Origin: Singulisphaera sp. GP187
GTDB taxonomy: Bacteria > Planctomycetota > Planctomycetia > Isosphaerales > Isosphaeraceae
Direction of reading: 5' to 3'
Length of the DNA stretch: 64,000 nt
Assembly (NCBI RefSeq): GCF_900129635.1
Contig: NZ_FSRB01000001.1
Coordinates: 907,501-971,500, forward strand
Made by a program: the position numbers and the translations under genes. Position 1 is the first letter of the stretch. Each line of letters starts with the position of its first letter. Positions 27,340 to 34,759 of this stretch are shown here, piece after piece. Under the pieces are notes generated by a model that was given only the letters and a program-made list of their open reading frames with translations, was not told the origin of the DNA and searched no databases.

Positions 27340-28535
27340 CATTGACCCGGATGGCGGCACTCGCCTGGTTGAATCTGGTCCACGACAAGCGCCGATTGGC
27401 GGTGTCGATGGCCGGGGTCTCGTTCGCCGTTGTGCTCATGACGATGGAACTCGGGTTTCGGTTCGCGCTCCTGGACAGCATGGTCGAGATCGTGCGCCTG
27501 CTCGACACCGACCTCGTGATCGCGAGCAAGAGCAAGAGCACGCTCGTCACGAGTGCCCCGTTCAACCGGAGAGTCCTCCAAGACGCCTTGATGTTTCGCG
27601 AAGTGGAGGAGGCGTGTCCGCTTTATATCGAAACGCGTTTCTCCGCGCTGAGGAACCCCAACCTGGGCCGGTCCGGGGCGGACCGCTTGGCCCGGAAGGT
27701 GACGGCCCGTAGGATTCGGGTCCTGGCCTATGACCCGCGCGATCATCTGTTCTTCCTTCCCGAGGTTGATGCCAGGACGGCGGAACTCGAGGAGCCCTCG
27801 ACCGCGCTCTACGACGAGAAGTCGAACCAGGCGATCGGGCCGTTTACAGCCGGCCACGAGGCCAGCCTGGCCCATCGGCCGCTTCGGATCGTCGGGACGT
27901 TCCGCCTCGGAACCGACCTGGTCAATGACGGCAACCTGATCATGAGCGATCAGAACTTTTTGAGGTACTTTCCCGACCGACGGTTCCGGGAGCCGGAGCT
28001 CCGGTCGGTCGAGCTGGGCTTGGTCCGGCTGGCGCCGGGGGCGGATGCCGGCCAGGTCCGGCGTTGGCTCGAGGAGGAACTGGGGCCGCGAGGGGTCAAC
28101 GTCTTCACCAAGGATCAATTCTTGGCTCGCGAGCGGGAATTCTGGGACGTGCGGACGCCGATCGGGACGATCTTCTCGGTGGGCGCCCTGCTCGGCCTGG
28201 TTGTGGGAGCGGTCATCTGCTACCAGATCCTCTCCAGCGATATCGCTGACCACCTCGCCGAATACGCGACTTTGAAGGCGATGGGCTATGCCAACCACTT
28301 GCTGGTGGAGGTGGTCATGGTTGAGGCCCTGATCCTGTCGGTCGTCGGGTTCGTCCCCGGGCTCTTGATCAGTTGCGGGCTCTACCGCGGCCTCGCCTGG
28401 TACACGGGCCTGCTGATGAACCTCACGCCCGGCCGCGCACTCTTGGTGCTCGGACTGGCCGTGGTGATGTGCCTCGGCTCGGGGTTGTTCGCGATGCGCA
28501 AACTCCTTTCGGCCGATCCGGCGGGGCTCTTCTGA
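27336..28535 (+). CDS. DevC-like ABC exporter permease 2 (FtsX superfamily)
   Basis: 399 residues from ATG 27336, overlapping the previous stop. Same layout as permease 1: N-terminal helix, periplasmic domain, three C-terminal helices with LAEYATLKAMGYANHLLVEV and VGAVICYQILSSDIADHLAE. More typical of DevC than permease 1 (LDTDLVIASKSKSTLVTSAP near the N-terminus). Two different DevC-like proteins would form a heterodimer. Its stop overlaps the start of the ATPase (TGATG). Confidence 0.93.
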   Translation: MTLTRMAALAWLNLVHDKRRLAVSMAGVSFAVVLMTMELGFRFALLDSMVEIVRLLDTDLVIASKSKSTLVTSAPFNRRVLQDALMFREVEEACPLYIETRFSALRNPNLGRSGADRLARKVTARRIRVLAYDPRDHLFFLPEVDARTAELEEPSTALYDEKSNQAIGPFTAGHEASLAHRPLRIVGTFRLGTDLVNDGNLIMSDQNFLRYFPDRRFREPELRSVELGLVRLAPGADAGQVRRWLEEELGPRGVNVFTKDQFLAREREFWDVRTPIGTIFSVGALLGLVVGAVICYQILSSDIADHLAEYATLKAMGYANHLLVEVVMVEALILSVVGFVPGLLISCGLYRGLAWYTGLLMNLTPGRALLVLGLAVVMCLGSGLFAMRKLLSADPAGLF

Positions 28536-29839
28536 TGATCAACGATGACTCGGTTCGGGTCCGCGACGTCGATCATTTCTTCCCGAGGGCGGGCGATGAA
28601 CCGATCAAGATCCTCCACGGCAACAACCTCACCCTGAAGCGCGGCGAGATCGTGATCATGGTCGGCCGCGCAGGCGCGGGTAAGACCACGCTCCTCACCC
28701 TGATCGGCGCCCTGCGACGGGTCCAACACGGTACGCTCGAGGTCCTGGGCCACGACCTCGGTTCCTTGAAAAGCCGGCAGCTCGTCGAGGTGCGCCGGCG
28801 GATCGGGTTCATTTTTCAGCGGCACAACCTCTTCGAATCCTTGACCGCTCGGCGGAACGTGGCGCTGGGCCAGGACTCGGCGACGGGCGCGGCGGTCCGC
28901 ACCCAGCTCGACGAGATCCTTCACTGGGACGGGATGATTCGCGCTCTCTTCGAGAACCGGCTGGCCGACCTCGAGCAGGGCCACGGCTCCGAAGTCGAGC
29001 GGCTTCGCGGCAAAAAAGGCGATGCGAAGCGGGCCGGCCTGAGGGCGTTCGTCGCCGATCGGGCCCGGATTCAGAGTCTGCTCAACGAGGAACCGTTCAA
29101 AAACGACCTGCCCCGGAGCCTGCTCGCGCTGCTCGGGCTCCACGAACGTTGCGACAACAAGCCCAACGCACTTTCGGGAGGCCAGCGCCAGCGGGTTGCG
29201 ATCGCCCGCGCCCTGGTCAATCGGCCCGACCTGATCCTGGCCGACGAGCCGACCGCGTCGCTCGACGAGGAGAACGGACGCGTCGTGGCGACGATCCTCA
29301 AGGATCACGCCAAGACGAACGGCTGCACGATCATGTTGGTGACCCACGACCCGCAAATCCTCGATATTGCCGATCGGATCGTCACGATGGAGGCGGGCCG
29401 TATTATTTCGGATATCGACATCAAGCAGGCTGTCGAAATCTGCGAGTTCCTCAAGCAATGCAGTGTCTTCGCGAACCTGACGCCCGAGGAGCTGCGCGAG
29501 GTCGCCGATAAAATGGCCCGTGAATCGTACCCGGCCGGAGCACGCGTGATCGGGCAGGGGGATCGCGGCGATAAGTTCTTCCTGATCAAGGAGGGGGAGG
29601 TCGAGGTCTTCGTCGGCGGCGAATCGCCCGCGCATCGGGTCCGCGTCCTGGGCAAAGGGGACTTTTTCGGCGAGATGGCCCTGCTGTTCGATCAGCCGCG
29701 ATCGGCGACCGTCAAGGCCATCGGTCCGGTCGAACTCTACGCGCTCGGGAAAGAGGATTTCAGCGCCGCGATCGAGGCGAGCCCGCCGTTCAAGGAGCAG
29801 GTCAGGCGGATCTACCAGTCCCCTTCGGCCTTCGGTTGA
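28535..29839 (+). CDS. DevA-like ABC exporter ATPase fused to a cyclic-nucleotide-binding domain
   Basis: 434 residues from ATG 28535; the stop of the previous gene overlaps it (TGATG). Walker [10 protein letters not shown] about 44-52, Q-loop Gln95 ([12 protein letters not shown]), signature LSGGQ 213-217, Walker B LILADEP 233-239, H-loop His271. Between Q-loop and signature there are about 118 residues instead of about 50: an insertion of charged, coiled-coil-like sequence ([20 protein letters not shown]). Residues about 305-430 form a CNB domain with [19 protein letters not shown] and the phosphate cassette [19 protein letters not shown]; Glu380 and Arg389, which bind the cyclic phosphate, are present. 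Known for the CRP/PKA-R fold: binds cAMP or cGMP. Inference: export is gated by a cyclic nucleotide. Confidence 0.94.
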   Translation: MINDDSVRVRDVDHFFPRAGDEPIKILHGNNLTLKRGEIVIMVGRAGAGKTTLLTLIGALRRVQHGTLEVLGHDLGSLKSRQLVEVRRRIGFIFQRHNLFESLTARRNVALGQDSATGAAVRTQLDEILHWDGMIRALFENRLADLEQGHGSEVERLRGKKGDAKRAGLRAFVADRARIQSLLNEEPFKNDLPRSLLALLGLHERCDNKPNALSGGQRQRVAIARALVNRPDLILADEPTASLDEENGRVVATILKDHAKTNGCTIMLVTHDPQILDIADRIVTMEAGRIISDIDIKQAVEICEFLKQCSVFANLTPEELREVADKMARESYPAGARVIGQGDRGDKFFLIKEGEVEVFVGGESPAHRVRVLGKGDFFGEMALLFDQPRSATVKAIGPVELYALGKEDFSAAIEASPPFKEQVRRIYQSPSAFG

Positions 29840-29937
29840 TCGCGCCAAGCATTGGCAAGCCAGCGACTGTCGTTACATTGGAATATTGTCGTATCTGGTC
29901 TTCTTGAATTGATGAGCCGGAACTTTCCGGCACGGGC

Positions 29938-30388
29938 TCATCGGCCCTTGACCTCGGCCTCGATCTCGCCGAGGTTGACCGGGGCGTCGTCGTCGCCTTC
30001 GGGGACATCAACGAAGACCTTCACTCGACCGAGCTCATTGCCCGGCCCGGGCTGGTTCGAAACGGGGGGAGCGTCGATCGTGACGGTCAGCTCGTAATGG
30101 CCGGGCGAAACGTCGTCGACCCGGAACCGGCCATCCTTGTCGAGACTTGCGGCGAACCGGTCGTACTGGTGGGGATCCTGGCCGACGTGTTTCTGAAGCG
30201 GGTTGAAACCCTGCGTCCGCTCCATGGTGGCCGGCTGGTTCTGACGCCAGTCGACGTGCGCGCCGGGGGCGGCCTTGAGCACGACCCGGCCGACCACGGG
30301 ATGGCCCTTGCCGCCGATCCGGACTTCCACCGTCGCGCCCGGTTCGACATCGACCTGCTCCTGCCAGCACCCCTTTCTTTGCCCGTTC
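29938..30388 (-). pseudogene. Fragment of a carboxypeptidase-regulatory-like domain protein
   Basis: The minus frame ending at 29938 reads VEVRIGGKGHPVVGRVVLKA and ends in GRFRVDDVSPGHYELTVTID and a Val/Asp-rich tail (PVNLGEIEAEVKGR). The pattern is that of Ig-like CarboxypepD_reg domains in large planctomycete proteins (often joined to redoxin domains). There is no good start: the frame continues open to about 30388 (QEQVDVEPGAT), where the PIN gene begins. The first usable start is GTG 30330. Best read as the C-terminus of a longer gene replaced by the toxin-antitoxin cassette. Confidence 0.6.
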
Positions 30389-30955
30389 TTAGATTTCAGC
30401 CGCGAATGGTCGGAGGCGGGCGACGGTCTCGGGAAGTTGGCATTGTTCGAGGGTCGCCAGATATTCGGGCACGCTCTTCCCGGGCCTCTTCAGCTCTTCC
30501 CGCTGGGTCCTCACCGCATTGAGCACGACGGCGGGGAACTCGTCCCAGAGGCGGACGATGAACTCGTCCGGGTGTATCGCTTCGATGTCGAACCGATCGA
30601 GGGCCGAGGCCGGGAAGTCCTTCAGGTTGAACGTGACGATGAGTGACGCCCCGCCTTGAATCGCCGCCGCCAACACGTGGCGGTCATCGACGTCCGGCAG
30701 CGTGAGCGTCGGGATGAGGGCCTCGTAACCGGTGACGAGGCTGTCGGGGACGTGCTCGTTCATGAGCCTCCGGCATCGGACCAGGCTCGCGGGCGAGATA
30801 TCCGGGCGGTTGGCCGCCACGTTTCGCGTCCACTCGTCATGGATTCGGTCGGTCCAGCGGGCCTGGAACAGGTCCGCCAGGGCGAGCCACATGAACAGGT
30901 CGCGGAGCGGGGCCGGGTACAGGACGCACGCATCGTAGAGGACGATTGGCACCAC
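30389..30955 (-). CDS. PIN-domain toxin-like ribonuclease
   Basis: 188 residues. The N-terminus VPIVLYDACVLYPAPLRDLF carries the first PIN-domain Asp (YDACVL). Further acidic residues follow: Glu in RIHDEWTRN, Asp in LPDVDDRHVLAAA and Asp in IVTFNLKDFP. This is the four-acid pattern of metal-dependent RNases, here in the variant with DVDDRHVLAAAI known from VapC-like toxins and PIN_3/PF13470 proteins. The gene begins 3 bp after the regulator gene, so the pair is co-transcribed. Target RNA unknown. Confidence 0.88.
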   Translation of the reverse strand: MVPIVLYDACVLYPAPLRDLFMWLALADLFQARWTDRIHDEWTRNVAANRPDISPASLVRCRRLMNEHVPDSLVTGYEALIPTLTLPDVDDRHVLAAAIQGGASLIVTFNLKDFPASALDRFDIEAIHPDEFIVRLWDEFPAVVLNAVRTQREELKRPGKSVPEYLATLEQCQLPETVARLRPFAAEI

Positions 30956-30958
30956 CGG

Positions 30959-31420
30959 TCAGTAGCCCATCTTCAGGTCTTGGCTCAAGGCTTGAAGCTC
31001 AACCAACGAGGCGTGTCGCTTCGCGTGCCACTCCTCGCGGTAGGCCAGGAGGTCCGAGAGCAGGACCCGGCGATGGCTGCCGACCTTCCGACTCGGCATC
31101 GCCTCCTCGTCGAGTAGCTTCACGAGGTGCGGGCGGGAGACGTTCAGCAGGTCGGCCGCCTGCTGCGTCGTCAACTCGGCCCGGATTGGCGTCAGCGTCA
31201 CCGCGTGCCCCTGCCCCAGCTCATTCAGGATGCCTTGGAGCAGCCGCAACGCCGAGGGGGGGAGGACTAGCTCCTCGCTCGTCGAGCCGGATTTCAACTC
31301 CAGGCGGACCCCGCCCGCATCGGCCAGGTGGGACGCGAGCCGTTGGCCCGACACCTTGGCGAGTGCCGAATCGGACTCGCTCGGCGTGATGACCTCGTTG
31401 CCGTTCAGTAATTGGGCCAT
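30959..31420 (-). CDS. HTH antitoxin/excisionase-like regulator
   Basis: 153 residues from ATG 31420 with GGGAG 9 nt upstream; the longer frame from 31489 lies in the promoter. Residues about 87-125 (ELTTQQAADLLNVSRPHLVK, then KVGSHRRVLLSDLLAYREEW) form the MerR/excisionase helix-turn-helix that also occurs as antitoxin of PIN_3-type toxins. The N-terminal half is less conserved and may bind the toxin. It lies directly upstream of the PIN gene. A promoter with a 17-bp spacer precedes it. Confidence 0.88.
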   Translation of the reverse strand: MAQLLNGNEVITPSESDSALAKVSGQRLASHLADAGGVRLELKSGSTSEELVLPPSALRLLQGILNELGQGHAVTLTPIRAELTTQQAADLLNVSRPHLVKLLDEEAMPSRKVGSHRRVLLSDLLAYREEWHAKRHASLVELQALSQDLKMGY

Positions 31421-31460
31421 GTCTCGAAACTCCCTCTCGTTATTTTCCCCACTCTCAGGG

Positions 31461-31489
31461 AGCATAGCAGAGGCAAGCCATAATCGCAA
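31461..31489 (-). promoter_or_regulatory. Sigma70-like promoter of the HTH/PIN operon
   Basis: On the minus strand TTGCGA (31484-31489) and TATGCT (31461-31466) are separated by exactly 17 bp. The -10 box lies about 40 bp upstream of ATG 31420. Direct autoregulation by the HTH protein is likely by analogy. Confidence 0.6.
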
Positions 31490-31620
31490 TAAACGAAACA
31501 GTTCTACACTTCCCCACGGGCACGGAACCCTCGGTTTCGGGGCAGGGCGAATGCAGAGCAGGGGGCCGCGCAGAGCACGGTCCCCCTTTTATGCGCCCGA
31601 CCCGGAAGCCCTTGATTTAA

Positions 31621-31638
31621 TATTGGCTATAGCCAATA
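31621..31638. promoter_or_regulatory. Operator-like palindrome TATTGGCTATAGCCAATA
   Basis: A perfect 18-bp palindrome 38 bp upstream of the ATG at 31676, between the divergent HTH/PIN genes and the next pair. A possible -35 TTGATT sits at 31612-31617. Position and symmetry fit the binding site of the XRE regulator at 32032, which would repress its own operon (inference). Confidence 0.65.
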
Positions 31639-31675
31639 AATACAGTGTAAGGCAAACGGAACAGGAGCACGCAAG

Positions 31676-32035
31676 ATGGCTGAGCGAAACGCAATCAAGC
31701 CCGAACGACTCGCCGAGTTTTTCACCTGACTTGCCGCCGCTCCTGCTTGCTCCAACTTCGACGAAGCCTATGCCTTGGTCTGCCAGACGATGGATGCCGT
31801 CGAAGACGAGATGACCAGCATCCTGAACAACCCATCGTCTTGGATGTCGGACGGCCGACTGTATCCCTCTCAGATGGACAAGTGCCGCGAAATCGATCGG
31901 GCCGATGTCAAGCGGTTCGTCAGCCGAGGCCACAACACCCTCATTGGCGACAACGGGGCCATTGCGATTCAACTTCAGACTGGCAAGGTAGTCTTCACCA
32001 AGGCCGGGGCCGATGGGCAGGAGATCGGATCATGA
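31676..32035 (+). pseudogene. Small protein upstream of an XRE regulator, with in-frame TGA at codon 18
   Basis: ATG 31676 has AGGAG 8 nt upstream and reads MAERNAIKPERLAEFFT, then TGA (31727-31729), and continues in the same frame: LAAAPACSNFDEAYALVCQT, DAVEDEMTSILNNPSSWMSD, to a stop at 32033-32035. Without the TGA it would be 118 residues plus the codon. The only alternatives are TTG 31775 or ATG 31790, which lack a visible ribosome binding site. The last bases overlap the start of the XRE gene (ATGA). I do not recognise the family. Either a nonsense mutation has inactivated it, or the protein is made from an internal start or by readthrough. Confidence 0.6.
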
Positions 32036-32544
32036 ACCAGATCGAACGAATCCACGACGAACTCACCAAGCGATTCCCAAACCTGGCCATGAACTTGGAC
32101 AGGCCGGCCAACGAGAAGCACCCGTGGTTCTTGTTCGTGCATCGGGGGGAGGGGATTCCCCATGTCGCAATCGAGTGGCGACCGGACCGGGGGTTCGGGA
32201 TCTCCACGCCGGGCGAAGACGACTATGGCGAAGGGGCCGATGAGATCTACCCCAACGCGAAAACGGCGACGGAGCGGGCTATCGATCTGATTGAGACCGG
32301 GAGCCGATCGATGTCCCCCGAGGTGGTGGGCCTGGCCGAACTGCGTCAGCGTCAGGGGCTGTCCCAGGTCGAACTCGCGGCCCGGATGGGGGTGAAGCAA
32401 TCGAACCTGTCGCTGATCGAGAGTCGTGGCGACGTCATGGTCAGCACGCTGGCGAAGATGGCCGCAGCGATGGGGGGAGAACTCTCGATCCAGGTCCGGT
32501 TTCCCAGCGGGGCAGAGCAGAAGATCGCGATCGCGAAGGGCTAA
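32032..32544 (+). CDS. XRE-family HTH regulator (antitoxin-like)
   Basis: 170 residues. N-terminal ~95 residues (IHDELTKRFPNLAMNLDRPA, FLFVHRGEGIPHVAIEWRPD, and YPNAKTATERAIDLIETGSR) are an unrecognised domain, followed by a clear HTH_3 at about 105-160 (LAELRQRQGLSQVELAARMG, SNLSLIESRGDVMVSTLAKM). It starts inside the stop of the upstream small gene, so the two are translationally coupled, like type II toxin-antitoxin or regulator pairs. The upstream 18-bp palindrome is its likely operator. The N-terminal domain may hold the partner-binding role. Confidence 0.85.
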   Translation: MNQIERIHDELTKRFPNLAMNLDRPANEKHPWFLFVHRGEGIPHVAIEWRPDRGFGISTPGEDDYGEGADEIYPNAKTATERAIDLIETGSRSMSPEVVGLAELRQRQGLSQVELAARMGVKQSNLSLIESRGDVMVSTLAKMAAAMGGELSIQVRFPSGAEQKIAIAKG

Positions 32545-32710
32545 CTCCTCGCGATGCGAACGATCGTCGGATTCACGATCGAGCAGACCGCGCTGCTGAA
32601 CCGCGCGGCCAAACTCCCCGTTTTCGGGAAGCAGCTCGACGTAACCCCTTGGCAGGAAGCGACTCGATTGCGCGACCAAACTCGTGTCGCATCGAAAGGG
32701 TTGCATGACA

Positions 32711-32771
32711 TAGAAATTGTGGCATGTCGATTATCGACAGCTGTCGATAGTCGCTATGTCCCCCTTTACTA
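32711..32771. repeat. Palindromic dispersed repeat, copy 3
   Basis: CGATTATCGACAG followed by CTGTCGATAGTCG (32728-32753) forms a near-perfect hairpin, with outer arms GTGGCATGT... and ...GCTATGTCCCCCTTTAC. Same core as copies at 8237 and 12811. It lies 80 bp downstream of the PhoD stop and 170 bp after the XRE gene. The 32545-32710 stretch between them holds no gene I can support. Confidence 0.8.
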
Positions 32772-32852
32772 TGACGAGTATGCCGATTGTTCGGGAGCCA
32801 CTCCTCCGTCCTTCCCAGCGAGAAACCGGATCGCCGCTCGCGACGATCTGGA

Positions 32853-34445
32853 TTACGCCGGTTGCGCGCCTGGCTTGCCGGCCTCGACGACGAACGACTT
32901 GAGCGTTTGGGCCGTGGCGCCGGGTGACTTGACGTCTTCGACGATACGATAGTCGCTCGTCCATGACTGGGGGGTGACCGTGCATCGCACGTAGCCGCGC
33001 TGACGGTTGTGGAATCGGACCCCCGGATTGGCGGCCAACATCGCGTCGAGCCCGTCGACCTTGGCGGAACCGTTGCCGCCGCTGGTGATGGAGGTGCCGA
33101 CGAACTCGGTGGCGACCACCGGCGCATCGGGCTTGCGGTCGTCGACGCGGAGGTCGTTGACCCAGTTGGAATGGATGTCGCCGGTCAGCACCACCGGGTT
33201 CGGCACCCGCCGCTCGGCGAGGAAGCCGACGAGCTTCATCCGCTCGGCCGCATAGCCTGGCCACTGGTCCATCGAGTACTTGGCCGGCTCGCCCGCCTGT
33301 CGGCTCCGTCCGACCATGCCCATCATCACCTGCTGGGCGAGCACGTTCCAGGTCCCGGTCGATCGCAGGAGCGCCGACTTCAGCCAATTGGCCTGCTCAG
33401 CGCCGAGGATCGTGTTCTTCGGGCTCAGGGCGGCGTCGTTCAACTCCGAGCCCCGGTCGTCGTTGGGCTGGTCGGTGCGGTACTGGCGGGTGTCCAGCAC
33501 CTGGAACGTCGCCAGGCGACCGAACGGGAGGGTTCGGTACAGCTTCATGTGCGGCCCATGCGGCAACGACCGGGGTCGCAACGGCATCGACTCATAGTAG
33601 GCTTGATAGGCGTTCGCCCGCTGCTCCAGGAAATCGACCGGGTCCAGCCCTGCCTTTTCCGCGATGTCATTGGCGTAGTTGTTCTCGAACTCATGATCGT
33701 CCCACGTCACGACCCAGGGGCAACGGGCGTGGGCGGCCTGCAAGTGCGGGTCGGTCTTGTACTGGGCGTGGCGGATTCGATAGTCGGCGAGGGTGCGGAT
33801 CTTCGGTCCGGCGTGCTTGCGGACCAGGTTGTCCCGACCTTCGTACTCGTAGATGTAGTCACCCAGGTGGAACGTAAGGTCCAACTCGTCATTGGCCATG
33901 TGCTCATAGGCGGTGAAGTAGCCTTGCTCCCAGTGCGAGCAGGAGGCGAATGCAAACCGGAGCTGCTCCGGCGTTGCGTCCGCCTTGGGGGCGGTCCGGG
34001 TGCGGCCGATCGGGCTGGTGGCGTCCCCGGCTCGGAACCGGAACCAGTACCAACGGTCCGGATTCAGGCCGTCCACCTCGACGTGGACCGAGTGCGCGAG
34101 CTGCGGGCTGGCGATGGTCGTACCGCGCTGGACGATCTTCCGCATCCCGTCGTCCGCCGCGACCTCCCACGCCACTTCGACCGTCTCCGGCGACAGCCCA
34201 CCGTCAGGGTCGAGTGGCTTCGGCGCGAGCCGGGTCCAGAGGAGGACGCCGGTGGCCGTCGGTTCGCCCGAGGCGACTCCGAGCGAGAATGGGTCGGCTG
34301 CAAAGACAAGGCGGCGAGCGCTCGCCTCGGCCCGGGCACCCACGAGCGGCAGGCTCGACAGGACCGCCCCGTAGGCCAGGAACAGGCGACGGCTGACACC
34401 ACCCTCACTTCGCACGGCGGCACGCAGTTCTGACATGTCGAGCAT
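32853..34445 (-). CDS. phoD: PhoD-like exported alkaline phosphatase/phosphodiesterase
   Basis: 530 residues from ATG 34445 (ATG 34436 is an alternative). A twin-arginine-type signal, SRRLFLAYGAVLSSLPLVGA, lies at about 18-37, so it is exported folded via Tat. Then comes the PhoD N-terminal Ig-like domain (PFSLGVASGEPTATGVLLWT) and the metallophosphatase domain with FAFASCSHWEQGYF, HLGDYIYEYEG, TWDDHEFENNYAND and LTGDIHSNW, matching the Fe/Ca-binding residues of PhoD. The usual family length is 500-580. Role: release of phosphate from phosphoesters in the periplasm. No Pho box was identified in the 300 bp upstream. Confidence 0.95.
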   Translation of the reverse strand: MLDMSELRAAVRSEGGVSRRLFLAYGAVLSSLPLVGARAEASARRLVFAADPFSLGVASGEPTATGVLLWTRLAPKPLDPDGGLSPETVEVAWEVAADDGMRKIVQRGTTIASPQLAHSVHVEVDGLNPDRWYWFRFRAGDATSPIGRTRTAPKADATPEQLRFAFASCSHWEQGYFTAYEHMANDELDLTFHLGDYIYEYEGRDNLVRKHAGPKIRTLADYRIRHAQYKTDPHLQAAHARCPWVVTWDDHEFENNYANDIAEKAGLDPVDFLEQRANAYQAYYESMPLRPRSLPHGPHMKLYRTLPFGRLATFQVLDTRQYRTDQPNDDRGSELNDAALSPKNTILGAEQANWLKSALLRSTGTWNVLAQQVMMGMVGRSRQAGEPAKYSMDQWPGYAAERMKLVGFLAERRVPNPVVLTGDIHSNWVNDLRVDDRKPDAPVVATEFVGTSITSGGNGSAKVDGLDAMLAANPGVRFHNRQRGYVRCTVTPQSWTSDYRIVEDVKSPGATAQTLKSFVVEAGKPGAQPA

Positions 34446-34759
34446 GGAAAAAGTCCTGTTCTGGCTCTCGCTTGGGGGGTGGCTGATCGATTGACGTTCG
34501 AAAACGCAAATCGCTCCTTCGAGGAATTGCCCCCAACGTAACGGCCCGCAGCAAAGATTGGCGGGACCTTTCAAGAAGATTTGATGTCGTCAGCTTGGTG
34601 CTGAGCACTTCTTGGAGATTCGGAATTCAAGCATTCGTTTTCGACGTGGGCTTGGAGGTGGCAAGGAGCGCACAACGCCGAAACGCTCGCGCAGCCGGAG
34701 ATTGAGGGGATCCCCGAGTTGAGCGATATTGGATGAAATGTGGATGTGGTTCTGAGTGA
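34446..34759. other. Intergenic region between the PhoD and TolC-like genes
   Basis: 314 bp between two minus-strand genes. No open frame is credible and I see no clear terminator or promoter box. Nothing else supported. Confidence 0.4.

Noticed and set aside
29938..30388. Complete small regulatory protein from GTG 30330
   Set aside because: The frame continues open upstream with family-like sequence (QEQVDVEPGAT), so the start at 30330 is probably not the original one; kept as fragment.
32554..32952. 132-codon frame between the XRE gene and PhoD
   Set aside because: It runs through a palindromic repeat and into the antisense of PhoD; no ribosome binding site or motif.
33009..34433. Long open frame opposite PhoD
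   Set aside because: Mirror frame of a typical PhoD gene, with no signal or motif.
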